A DNA stretch of 64,000 bases. It comes from Chitinophagaceae bacterium. GTDB lineage: Bacteria > Bacteroidota > Bacteroidia > Chitinophagales > Chitinophagaceae. The position numbers and the translations under genes were made by a program. Below are positions 17,270-25,944 of the stretch, one piece after another. A model generated the notes under the pieces. The model was not told where the DNA came from. It saw nothing but the letters and a program-made list of their open reading frames with translations, and did no database searches. Position 1 is the stretch's first letter. Every line of letters begins with the position of its first letter. The stretch covers positions 82,705-146,704 of the forward strand of contig JADLCD010000138.1 of assembly GCA_020847395.1 (NCBI GenBank), read 5' to 3'.

Positions 17270-18745
17270 ATGCATTCAAAAAAAGCGATTATTATAGGGA
17301 GTGGCGTTGCAGGATTAGCTGTGGCAATAAGACTATCTGTGCAGGGCTATACAGTAACCGTTTATGAAAAGAATGCTGAGCCGGGCGGCAAACTTTCCAT
17401 ATACAAAAAAGATGGATACAGTTTTGATACCGGACCCTCGCTTTTTACTGACCCTGATGAATTAAAAGACTTATTTGATTTTGCAGGAGAAGATATTGAA
17501 GCATATATCAGTTATCGCCAGTTAGCATCCAGTTGCAAATATTTTTTTGTAAACGGCAAAACATTTAATACCTGGATAGATAAAGAAAAGCTGGCGCAGG
17601 AGTCTGCAGAAAAGATTGGTGAGCCCGCGCAAAACATTTTGCAATACCTGCAAAAATCAGCGCAGTTATACGAAAATATAGGAACCGTTTTTCTTAATAA
17701 TTCCTTGCAAAAAAAATCCACCTGGAAAAAGAAAGCATTTATCAAGGCATTTACTTCTGTTCGTCCCGGGTTATTGTTTTCAACACTTAATCAGTATCAC
17801 GAATCAGCTTTCACAACAGGAGAAGCTATCCAGGTATTTAACCGTTTTGCTACCTACAATGGTTCCAACCCGTATATGTGCCCTTCCATGCTTAGTATCA
17901 TTCCACATGTTGAATTAAATAAAGGCGCATTCTATCCCAAAGGTGGAATGATAAGCATAACTGATGCGCTATATAAGCTTGCCATTAAAAAAGGAGTTCA
18001 GTTTGTTTTTAGCGCACCCGTTCAGCGTATTATTTGCGTAAACAACAATGCAAAAGGTATTGTGCTTAACAACAAAAATATATTTTCACATATAGTAATC
18101 AGCAATGTGGATACCTGGTTTACTTACAAAAACCTTTTGCTTGATAACCGCAAAGCGCAGCACATTGAAAAAAAAGAAAAGAGTAGTAGCGCCATTGTTT
18201 TTTTATGGGGTATAAAAAAACAGTTTCCACAAATGCATTTGCATAATATTTTTTTCAGCGGAGATTATAAAGCAGAGTTTAAAACAATTTTTCAATTAAA
18301 GTCTGTTTATAAAGATCCTACTATTTACGTGAACATCACTTCAAAGATGGAGGATGCTCATGCTCCGCACGGAAAAGAAAACTGGTTTGTAATGATAAAT
18401 GTTCCGGCAGATAGCGGGCAGGACTGGACAAAGATGGCGGCATTTTTAAAACAGCAGGTTTTAAAAAAACTACGCGGCATGCTGAAAGAAGATATTGAAC
18501 CATTGATTGAAACAGAAAAAATTATTATGCCGCCTGAAATAGCGGCAAATACATCAGCAAAAAACGGGGCGTTATATGGTATAAGCTCCAATACAAAACG
18601 CAATGCTTTTTTGCGTCACCCCAATTTCAGCAAAGAAATAAACGGGCTATATTTTTGCGGGGGAACAGTTCACCCCGGCGGAGGCATTCCGTTATGTTTA
18701 AAAAGCGCGAAGATTGTGGGGGAGATGGTTAAAAGCGAAAATTGA
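17270..18745 (+). CDS. Carotenoid desaturase, CrtD/CrtI family FAD oxidoreductase
   Basis: The ATG at 17270 gives a 491-residue protein; a TTG at 17249 would add seven residues. It has an N-terminal dinucleotide motif (AIIIGSGVAGLAVAIRLS), then EKNAEPGGKLSIYKKDGYSFDTGPSLFT, typical of phytoene or hydroxycarotenoid desaturases, and a C-terminal FCGGTVHPGGGIPLCLKSAK FAD-binding segment. The DTGPSLFT..ELKDLF pattern fits CrtD-like (3,4-desaturase) members of Bacteroidota better than CrtI, from memory. No other crt gene is adjacent. It is monocistronic with terminators on both sides. Confidence 0.85.
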   Translation: MHSKKAIIIGSGVAGLAVAIRLSVQGYTVTVYEKNAEPGGKLSIYKKDGYSFDTGPSLFTDPDELKDLFDFAGEDIEAYISYRQLASSCKYFFVNGKTFNTWIDKEKLAQESAEKIGEPAQNILQYLQKSAQLYENIGTVFLNNSLQKKSTWKKKAFIKAFTSVRPGLLFSTLNQYHESAFTTGEAIQVFNRFATYNGSNPYMCPSMLSIIPHVELNKGAFYPKGGMISITDALYKLAIKKGVQFVFSAPVQRIICVNNNAKGIVLNNKNIFSHIVISNVDTWFTYKNLLLDNRKAQHIEKKEKSSSAIVFLWGIKKQFPQMHLHNIFFSGDYKAEFKTIFQLKSVYKDPTIYVNITSKMEDAHAPHGKENWFVMINVPADSGQDWTKMAAFLKQQVLKKLRGMLKEDIEPLIETEKIIMPPEIAANTSAKNGALYGISSNTKRNAFLRHPNFSKEINGLYFCGGTVHPGGGIPLCLKSAKIVGEMVKSEN

Positions 18746-18823
18746 TGAATTAAGTTTCTTTAATGCGAAAACCAATTAATTATTGTATAGCAACTTCCGA
18801 AGCTGTGATATCATCAATACAAC

Positions 18824-18860
18824 AAAAAAGTTTACCGAATTATTTCCGATAAACTTTTTT
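18824..18860. terminator. Bidirectional terminator between desaturase and LamG gene
   Basis: AAAAAAGTTTA (18824-18834) is perfectly complementary to TAAACTTTTTT (18850-18860), giving an 11-bp stem with a T-run on either strand. It serves the convergent genes ending at 18745 (+) and 18907 (-). Confidence 0.85.
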
Positions 18861-18906
18861 ATTTACACTATAGACAAAACACGCTGCCAATTCGGCGAAT
18901 GTATCA

Positions 18907-20436
18907 TCATTTCTGATCTGCCACATAAATACCCCCTACTTCATCAACACTTAACGCTTTGGTATAAATCCGCACATCGTCTACAAACCCGGCAAGGTTT
19001 TTCCTTGTGTCATCGTTCGCGTTATAATGTCCTGTTCCATCTTCCCATATAGTAAATGGATAATCATTCTTGCTGTCCCATAACGGTCCTTTCAGGTTGT
19101 TAAGATCGAGTGGTGTTGCATATTCATATACAACTCCATCCAGATACATGTGCCAGCGCTTGGCGGCTTGATCAACTACAATAGTTACCATATGCCATTT
19201 ATTATCAGCCAATGCAGGTGCCTGAGGGGCTGTTTCATTTGCTCTCCAGTTAATACGGTTGCTTGCTCCTCCTGCATCGCCGGTAAGCTTCATCAACCAG
19301 CCCCTGCCGGATGATCCGGGTCCGGTGTAAGTCTCGGCACCATCTGTCGCAAATATGAACCCGGGATTGCTACCGCTATCCCAGTCGGAATTACCAAACA
19401 ATGAAGGGTCTGAGCCAATGCCTGCCAGTTTTGTCCAAAAACTAACACTGAAACTTTGTGTAAGACCGGGTCTTAATAAATCATGTTTAGGTAATACGGC
19501 ATATGAGCCTGCAACAAAAGATGCTACTCTACCCCGTTGTGGGTCTGTTACAAAACCAACTTTAGCAGTGGCTGTAGGGCCCTGCATGGCATCAAACCTG
19601 TTGCCGCTCACATCATACAGATCATTATCCATTGGCAGGTAAACAAGCAAGCTGTTGCCGCTGCCGCTGGTAGTAGTGAAAGCCCAGGAAGCAGGTGTTA
19701 AAAAACCTTCGAATGCTTTACCATTAGCATCCACAATACTACCTGCATCTGCAAGCACATAATACGCTGTACCAAACTCAAGCGGCGTTCCCATTAAAAC
19801 AGTTACCGTTTTACCGTCAATTGATACTGCATTTCCGCTAACAGGTATTTCAGCAACTTTTACATTTCCATCCGCTTTATATACACTTATATTACCGGCG
19901 CCTTTTTGTACATCAACAGCAAAAGTGAGCCCCAGTGTAAACAACGATGCATCTGTACTACCAGGCACAGGGCTCATAGCACTCAATGCCAATCCACTGG
20001 CACCAACGGTTTTAAACGTCCAGGAAGCATCAGTTAATCCCATAAACTTATTGCCTAACAGGTCGGTAACCAATCCTGATGCAAGGGTTACAGTATAATG
20101 TTCATCTGCCTCAAGGTCAACCGGCGGATTAATAGTTACTACCCGGTTGTCTTTACCTATTGTTACGGCATCAGACTCAACATTTATATGCAGGGTATCA
20201 GACTCTCCCATTATCACTACTTCACCACTTCCCTTTTTCACATTCTCGCTAAAGGTTAAAATCAGGTCGCTGGTTACGGCAATGCCTTCTACCGCCGAAG
20301 CCGGGTTAAAGCTAACAATAACCGGATTAGCTGTATCAATGGTATGATCGAATTTTTCTTTGCACGATTCTACCAGCACAATACTCAACAGCATTGTTGA
20401 TACCAGCAAAACAAATAACTTATTATTTTTTTTCAT
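18907..20436 (-). CDS. Ig-like (SbsA-type) x2 + LamG-domain lipoprotein
   Basis: This 509-residue protein has a lipoprotein signal with Cys near residue 25 (VESCKEKF). Two Big_5/SbsA Ig-like domains follow (~35-145, starting VIVSFNPASAVEG; ~150-255, starting ALSAMSPVPGSTD). The C-terminal concanavalin A/LamG fold (~260-505) has the pattern MDNDLYDVSGNRFDA, FSVSFWTKL, WHMVTIVVDQAAKRWHMYLDG and AGFVDDVRIYTKAL. It is probably a surface glycan-binding or adhesive protein. It is the last gene of the minus-strand Sus-like locus. Confidence 0.85.
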   Translation of the reverse strand: MKKNNKLFVLLVSTMLLSIVLVESCKEKFDHTIDTANPVIVSFNPASAVEGIAVTSDLILTFSENVKKGSGEVVIMGESDTLHINVESDAVTIGKDNRVVTINPPVDLEADEHYTVTLASGLVTDLLGNKFMGLTDASWTFKTVGASGLALSAMSPVPGSTDASLFTLGLTFAVDVQKGAGNISVYKADGNVKVAEIPVSGNAVSIDGKTVTVLMGTPLEFGTAYYVLADAGSIVDANGKAFEGFLTPASWAFTTTSGSGNSLLVYLPMDNDLYDVSGNRFDAMQGPTATAKVGFVTDPQRGRVASFVAGSYAVLPKHDLLRPGLTQSFSVSFWTKLAGIGSDPSLFGNSDWDSGSNPGFIFATDGAETYTGPGSSGRGWLMKLTGDAGGASNRINWRANETAPQAPALADNKWHMVTIVVDQAAKRWHMYLDGVVYEYATPLDLNNLKGPLWDSKNDYPFTIWEDGTGHYNANDDTRKNLAGFVDDVRIYTKALSVDEVGGIYVADQK

Positions 20437-20516
20437 CCGTATATTTTTTGATTTTTTTTGAATGTGGCCGTACGACCCGCATACTGCTGTTTTATTCGTT
20501 AAATGTTTATTTCAGA

Positions 20517-20996
20517 TTATTGACGGGTGAGCGTTATCTTAAAATCTCCTTTTCCTGTTTCCTGCGTATCAGTATTTTCCCATCCCATATAAAAAGATAA
20601 TGTAAGCGTAGAGCCTGTAACCTTTACACTAAATTCATCCAGTGGGTCAACGCCCACCACATTCACCAGGGCGCTATCCTGGGTGCCGGTAACAGTCCAT
20701 GTGCCGGCACCGGCATTACCAAATACAATCGGGCAATCCTGCGCCAGAAATTTTGAGGGTTTACCCTCTGCATCAGTAGTAAATACCAGGCGCATGGCGC
20801 CAAATATTTGTGTAGGAACATTGCCGGGCGTAACCATATTACTGGGGCTGGCCCATGTGCCGGCTATCCTGCCGGATACCAGTTGCTCCGGGCTCAACAC
20901 CTCATGTTTTAATTTGTCCTTTGTGCAGGAAACAAACCCTGCAACAGCAGCAACAAACAGTACTAAAAGAATTTTTTTGTTCAATCTCATATCCAT
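20517..20996 (-). CDS. Small lipoprotein, DUF5004/lipocalin-like
   Basis: This protein of 157-159 residues (start at 20996, or 20990 for MRLNKK) has a lipobox ending FVSC. The body is beta-rich with a GRIAGTWASPSN segment and ends KGDFKITLTRQ, resembling the lipocalin-like DUF5004 lipoproteins found in Bacteroidota polysaccharide loci. I am only moderately sure of that family. It lies 5 nt after the LamG phosphatase-fold gene and 80 nt before the Ig-LamG gene, so it belongs to the same operon. Confidence 0.7.
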   Translation of the reverse strand: MDMRLNKKILLVLFVAAVAGFVSCTKDKLKHEVLSPEQLVSGRIAGTWASPSNMVTPGNVPTQIFGAMRLVFTTDAEGKPSKFLAQDCPIVFGNAGAGTWTVTGTQDSALVNVVGVDPLDEFSVKVTGSTLTLSFYMGWENTDTQETGKGDFKITLTRQ

Positions 20997-21001
20997 ATTT
21001 T

Positions 21002-22642
21002 TTATCTGGGCACTTTAAATAAACGGTAAGGCACATTTGATTTCAGCAAGTTTCCTTCGAGTCCCCAACTGGCATCCGCACGGATTCCAAAGTGGCTCAA
21101 TATATTTACGGCAACATCTGTTAAACCCATTCCATAGTAGGGGTGGCGCTCGGTAGCAGAGCCAACCAACTCTCCATTATGACCTTTGCCGCTGTAATCA
21201 GTAATAACAGTTCCTCTCACTTCATCTAACTTTAAATACAGGTTAAGAGAAGCTTTATTAGGATGATTGCTGTTTTCGATATTGCGGAGATACATGTAAT
21301 TTTTAATGGTAGCGGCAGAGAGTACATCTGTAAATATTCTTACTTCATTTAAAGAACCAGCCCAATTAGGCGCGCCGCCACTATATGTTTGCGTACCATC
21401 CTGGGCAAGGCACAAATAATCATAGGGAGAAGCCATATTGTCTGAATCTTTATACGTTAGTGCAGATTCATTTACTTTCTCTCCGTCCTGGTATATAGTG
21501 CAGAGTTTTGTTTTATCAAATACAACAGCAATATGGTGCCAGTTGCCATCTTCCAATGCTTTAGATGAACCAATATCGTAGCGTTGGGTTGCCTGGTTGG
21601 CAATATTTATTTTCCAGGTAGAGCCGCTTCTGCAAATGGTAAATCCCGGATAACCGCCCGAATCCCAATTTTTATCCCCTATAATGGAAGGGTCGCTGGA
21701 ATTGGCATTTGCTTTTGCCCAAAATTCAATAGTAAATTTATTCATGCCCTGCAACGGGGTACCTTTGATGGGAATACGAACATAGGTTTTATCGCCTGAG
21801 GCAGCCTTATTAAATGTGAGTACATTGTCCGAATTTTCGCGGGGAGATAATGACGTGCCTATCATTTCTTTTTTATCCATTGAAGCGCCTGACAATATAA
21901 TAGGTACATTAATTTCTTCGGTTGTGCTGCTTTGCGGCACGCCTGATTCAGTACCTCCACGCGTAGAAGCAAGGAAAATATTCCAGTCTTCGTTAGCATA
22001 AGTACTGCGTGATTCAATAGCAGCGTGCAACCCTGCCACGTATTCATCAATCTTCTGGATAGACAGTACATACCTCGCCTGGCGCAATTGAAAGCCCACT
22101 TCTTCACCTACATCTGCCGGGCTGCTGAATTGTACGAACACCGCACCCATATCTGCCTGCTTCAGTAATTCCACTGATTTGTTATACACATCATCATCTG
22201 TGGCAAATTGAAACTTCTGGTCTGCAGCGCTGTTAAGCAAAGTATTTACTTCAGGCGTGCGCACAACAGAAGCTACCACCAAAGAACCAAGTGCGGTTTT
22301 CATGCGGTTAACCACCGAAGGATATTGTGCGAAATTGTTTCCGGAAAAAGATTTATTAATCGTAACACCATGTTTATCGGACGAAACGCCGGTAAGCATA
22401 GTTGACCAGCCGGAACTGGTATAAGCCGGAACACCGCCATAACTACTCATACTATACGAAGCGTTAGCCTTTATTGCACCAATACCCGGTGTAGCTGCAT
22501 AATCAATGGCAGTATTAATAATACCATCTACACCAATCACCAGTATTTTTTTGGTTTTTGTTTGCGCAATAGCCAAACTACTTTCTATTAGCAAAACAGC
22601 CAGTACCAGGCAACCATATTTAAACAAGTGTTTCATTCGCAT
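21002..22642 (-). CDS. Alkaline-phosphatase-superfamily-like protein with LamG domain, degenerate metal site
   Basis: This 546-residue secreted protein has a signal peptide (cleaved near AIAQ), then an alkaline phosphatase/phosphodiesterase-type fold: KILVIGVDGI supplies the first metal Asp and SSGWSTMLTGVSSDKHG the nucleophile region. Where active relatives have a DxxGHxxG segment this one reads SPADVGEEVG. Where they have an (S/T)DHG pair it reads STRGGTESG, so key metal-binding His/Asp residues are missing. Residues ~280-450 form a LamG domain (MNKFTIEFWAKA, WHHIAVVFDKTK, AGSLNEVRIFTD). It is probably binding rather than catalytic. Member of the minus-strand Sus-like operon. Confidence 0.75.
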   Translation of the reverse strand: MRMKHLFKYGCLVLAVLLIESSLAIAQTKTKKILVIGVDGIINTAIDYAATPGIGAIKANASYSMSSYGGVPAYTSSGWSTMLTGVSSDKHGVTINKSFSGNNFAQYPSVVNRMKTALGSLVVASVVRTPEVNTLLNSAADQKFQFATDDDVYNKSVELLKQADMGAVFVQFSSPADVGEEVGFQLRQARYVLSIQKIDEYVAGLHAAIESRSTYANEDWNIFLASTRGGTESGVPQSSTTEEINVPIILSGASMDKKEMIGTSLSPRENSDNVLTFNKAASGDKTYVRIPIKGTPLQGMNKFTIEFWAKANANSSDPSIIGDKNWDSGGYPGFTICRSGSTWKINIANQATQRYDIGSSKALEDGNWHHIAVVFDKTKLCTIYQDGEKVNESALTYKDSDNMASPYDYLCLAQDGTQTYSGGAPNWAGSLNEVRIFTDVLSAATIKNYMYLRNIENSNHPNKASLNLYLKLDEVRGTVITDYSGKGHNGELVGSATERHPYYGMGLTDVAVNILSHFGIRADASWGLEGNLLKSNVPYRLFKVPR

Positions 22643-22716
22643 ATCTTTTTAATGCGCCGCTACGCGGCTAATGTTTTCTGAATAACAACTATAAGCTTAC
22701 ACCCTCCACCTTACAC

Positions 22717-23565
22717 CTACTTATACAACCTAACCACATAACTGCCCGGAATACCAATTACAAAGTTGAAATTGTACGCCTCGTAGCTTACCTGTTCTAC
22801 GCCACCAACATCTGTAACCATCTTCCAGGTAGCATAGGTATCCGCTTCTTTTACAGGGAATTTTACGCTCCATATCTCTCCGTCATCAGTATCATTCACA
22901 AAAGTACCTTTGAATCCTGCTGCGCGGTCTTTCGTAAAATCTATATACTCCCCTGAAAGCGGCTGACCATTGAGGTATGCCACAAAACGAATTTCATTTG
23001 GCGAATCGCCTACGCGTTCTATTTCCGGCGCCTGTGCCATGCCAGATGACCAGGATATTACATCAAACTCTTTAAACTCCACCACAAGCGCATCTGTAAG
23101 CAGCTTGGCACCTGACTGATTGGACACCTGTATATCAAAATGATATTCTCCTGCGGGAATTTTGTTTCCTTCCTGTATTTCCAACACACCTGTATAAAGA
23201 TTGATGGCTACCGCAGGCACCATTACCGTATCTGATTTCAGCGCCAGCTCTGCCGCGCTTTCATTGCCGGTAATTTCTTCTTTATAACGTATCACAGGAA
23301 TGTCTTCTTTCAGGGCGCCTACATCTTTACCACCTGGCTCCCTTATTTCCATAATTTCAAACTTTAGGGGTAGTGTGGAGGTAGACGCCTGGAAATCTCC
23401 AATGTTCAACTGCAACCCGGAAATAGCATATTGCTTCCTGTTTTTGTAGTTAATGTCAGGAGCGATGCTGCCCTCCTGCGGAATTTTGGTGCAGGCACCT
23501 GCCAACAGTATGGTAAACCCAAACACTGCGGTCAAAAATTGAAATATCTTGTTGCTGTGTGTCAT
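22717..23565 (-). CDS. DUF5007-like lipoprotein (SusE/F position)
   Basis: The ATG at 23565 gives 282 residues with a lipobox ending LAGAC; a start 48 nt upstream would place the signal peptide internally. The body is beta-rich and begins with SIAPDINYKNRKQYAISG, the sort of text seen in DUF5007 proteins of Bacteroidota Sus-like loci. I recall that family only loosely. Position after SusC, SusD and a fasciclin gene suggests a surface ligand-binding lipoprotein analogous to SusE/SusF. It starts 8 nt after the fasciclin gene. Confidence 0.65.
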   Translation of the reverse strand: MTHSNKIFQFLTAVFGFTILLAGACTKIPQEGSIAPDINYKNRKQYAISGLQLNIGDFQASTSTLPLKFEIMEIREPGGKDVGALKEDIPVIRYKEEITGNESAAELALKSDTVMVPAVAINLYTGVLEIQEGNKIPAGEYHFDIQVSNQSGAKLLTDALVVEFKEFDVISWSSGMAQAPEIERVGDSPNEIRFVAYLNGQPLSGEYIDFTKDRAAGFKGTFVNDTDDGEIWSVKFPVKEADTYATWKMVTDVGGVEQVSYEAYNFNFVIGIPGSYVVRLYK

Positions 23566-23572
23566 CTCTTTC

Positions 23573-24208
23573 CTAATTAAATCCAAAAATGTGTGAATCA
23601 GCAGCGAGCACATGTACTATGCCGTTAGTTGAATGTAAATCTGCAGTCTCTACCAGTACGGATATGTACAGGTCAAAACTGCCAGGCACCCCCCTGTTGA
23701 GCGAAAAGATGATATACTTAGCACCCATATTCACATTCCCGAGATAATCATCCTGAACGATATTAAAACGCGCTTGCACTCCCGCATAAGTGGTATCATA
23801 ACTATAAGTGGTAGCCAGTTCGCTACGTACAATCTGTTTGCCGGGAATAATATAATTCTTCAATTTTGTCTTAATGCTTTCCATTTCCTCTTCTGTAATT
23901 TCACTGAACGACTTAGGTCGCTTTTCGGGGTCGGGATATATCAACTTAAAATAATTAAATATGGAATAATCCTTTGGAGCAAGGAAAGTAGAGCCGCTGG
24001 CATTAACAGCAGATTCAAGACCGGTCATACTGATTAATGTGGTTAAGGTATCAAACACATCAGGACGGCTTTTCAGATAATCCATGGTTGATAAACCAAG
24101 CGTTGCTGTTTTATCAAGGTCGAGTGCACCTCCGTCAGCAAAATAATCTTTGCTGCAGCCCGAAGTAAACACTACCGTTACCAGCGCTATTGCAATTATT
24201 AATTTCAT
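23573..24208 (-). CDS. Fasciclin-domain lipoprotein
   Basis: This 211-residue protein has lipobox FTSGC and one fasciclin-like domain. LKSRPDVFDTLTTLISMTGLESAV and GSTFLAPKDYSIFNYF match the FAS1 pattern, and the C-terminal STNGIVHVLAADSHIF matches the H2 box (NGxxHVxDxVL-like). FAS1 domains mediate adhesion or ligand binding. In Bacteroidota they often follow SusCD pairs, as here. The protein is likely anchored on the outer membrane. The gene is separated from the preceding SusD by about 160 nt of repeat DNA. Confidence 0.85.
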   Translation of the reverse strand: MKLIIAIALVTVVFTSGCSKDYFADGGALDLDKTATLGLSTMDYLKSRPDVFDTLTTLISMTGLESAVNASGSTFLAPKDYSIFNYFKLIYPDPEKRPKSFSEITEEEMESIKTKLKNYIIPGKQIVRSELATTYSYDTTYAGVQARFNIVQDDYLGNVNMGAKYIIFSLNRGVPGSFDLYISVLVETADLHSTNGIVHVLAADSHIFGFN

Positions 24209-24232
24209 TCGTATATCTTGTTTATTGTTTAG

Positions 24233-24370
24233 CTATGAGCTGTCAGCTTTGAGCTATCAGCCTTCAGCAAGTCAGCTTGTAAATTTTATCTTTTCACGTC
24301 TCACCTCTCACTTCTCACTATTCTCCTCCCTCACTCCTCACTTCTCTCTCCTCACTTCTCACTATTCCCC
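24233..24370. repeat. Intergenic word repeats inside the Sus-like operon
   Basis: The gap contains copies of AGCTATGAGCTGTCAGC / TTGAGCTATCAGCC (24233-24263) followed by tandem degenerate CTCACTTCTCACTATTC words (24297-24370). The first part matches the repeat at 1808-1858. Nothing here looks coding. Confidence 0.55.
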
Positions 24371-25900
24371 CTACTGATTAAACTGCCAGTAATATGTTTG
24401 TTCCATATTAGGGTTGTTGGCAAAAGCTTCATCGCTCACCGGAAAAAACCCGGCGCCATCCTTTTCGCCCTGGGCTGTAATATTGCTGTTAAACTCGTGC
24501 AATCGCCCCAGGCGAACCAAATCGTACACCCGGTGAAACTCGCCGATCAGCTCCCTGCGTCTTTCTTCCAGCACTTCTTCAATTACAGTAGCCTGGTCAT
24601 CTCTTGTGAACAACGGAATACCCGCGCGGGCACGAACCGCATTCAAATTGGTAAGCGCCTCGGCTATGTTACCCAATCTTGCATCAGCCTCTGCTTTCAA
24701 CAACACTATATCCGCATAACGGAACACAGGTACCGGCGCTTCCATCAGGCTATAGCTACGGTCTTTTACTTTTCTGAACTTGGCGAACATAATAGCTCTT
24801 TCCCCATTAGCAAGCGGGTCTGCGAATATGGGTCTCAACTCGCTTGGGCTAACAGAAAAATCGATGCTCTGAAAAAATGCAGGTACTCTTTTATCAGATT
24901 TGTCCCTGGCATAATCCGGATATATTTCTAATATTTTTGATTTTGCTACAGCCAGCGAAAGATTACTCCTGGAGGTATAAGGATTGGTGAGGTAATACGT
25001 CATAATATGCCCGTAGTAATCTGCATACTCTCCTTTCTTAATATCGTAATACATTTCTAAAATCACTTCTTCAGATTCACCGGCATCAAATAAATTACGG
25101 AACTGATCTATTGGCACCAGTTTAAATGTATTGGAGTTCATAATTTCTTTCATGGCGTCAGACGCACCCTGGTAATCTTTTAACCACATCAGCGCATGGG
25201 CTTTCATGGCAAGAGCAGCGCCTTTTGTACCTCTCGACATAGATTCTTTAATAGTGCCATCGTATTTCCAGGGAAGGTCGGGTATAGCGAGATTTGCTTC
25301 ATCTACTACCATTTTCATTACATCATTCAACGGTTCCCTGCCCAATGGTTTTACATTACGGGCTTCAAGGTTTACAGGAACATCTCCCCATATACGTGCT
25401 GCATAGAAATGCGCCAACGCTCTCAGAAAATGAGCTTCTGCCAATAATTGCTTTTTCTTATCTTCTGTAAGCCCGTCTGTAATAGCGGGTATTTTTTCGA
25501 GTACCAGGTTGCATTGCTCAATCGTTCTGTAAAATAATCTCCAGTTGGTCATGGGTTCCAACTCTGTTCGTTCAATTAAATGGTTTGCAAACCCGGCCTT
25601 CCAGTCCCCGTCATCATTTGGAGTTATCCAGTCTCCGGAGCGCGAATCTCCCCAGAAATAATAATCGCCCCACGACCCGTTACGGGTAGTTGCCGGTGTA
25701 TCATCTTTGGTTAAGCCCGACAGTGCCCGGCGAAAAATTGCGAAAGCTGCTGCTACCGCGCCCTCGGCATCAGCACCTGTTTTCCAGGCCTGGTCTTCCG
25801 TAACGGTATTGATTGGCAACTGGTCAAGCCATTTTTTGCAAGACTCACCCAAAAGAGACATGAGCGATATGCAAACAATAACAATATTTTTATTTTTCAT
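24371..25900 (-). CDS. SusD/RagB-like surface lipoprotein
   Basis: This 509-residue protein has lipobox GESC (Cys near 21) followed by KKWLDQLPINTVTEDQAWKT, the classic RagB/SusD opening. It also carries RTIEQCNLVLEKIP, FLRALAHFYAARIWGDVP and the C-terminal EERRRELIGEFHRVYDLVRLGR helix pair. It pairs with the SusC at 25945-29013, 44 nt upstream. Ligand unknown. All standard TPR helices appear present. Confidence 0.95.
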   Translation of the reverse strand: MKNKNIVIVCISLMSLLGESCKKWLDQLPINTVTEDQAWKTGADAEGAVAAAFAIFRRALSGLTKDDTPATTRNGSWGDYYFWGDSRSGDWITPNDDGDWKAGFANHLIERTELEPMTNWRLFYRTIEQCNLVLEKIPAITDGLTEDKKKQLLAEAHFLRALAHFYAARIWGDVPVNLEARNVKPLGREPLNDVMKMVVDEANLAIPDLPWKYDGTIKESMSRGTKGAALAMKAHALMWLKDYQGASDAMKEIMNSNTFKLVPIDQFRNLFDAGESEEVILEMYYDIKKGEYADYYGHIMTYYLTNPYTSRSNLSLAVAKSKILEIYPDYARDKSDKRVPAFFQSIDFSVSPSELRPIFADPLANGERAIMFAKFRKVKDRSYSLMEAPVPVFRYADIVLLKAEADARLGNIAEALTNLNAVRARAGIPLFTRDDQATVIEEVLEERRRELIGEFHRVYDLVRLGRLHEFNSNITAQGEKDGAGFFPVSDEAFANNPNMEQTYYWQFNQ

Positions 25901-25944
25901 GTTCTACCTGCTTTATTTTACCTGAATCAAAATCATCATAATAA

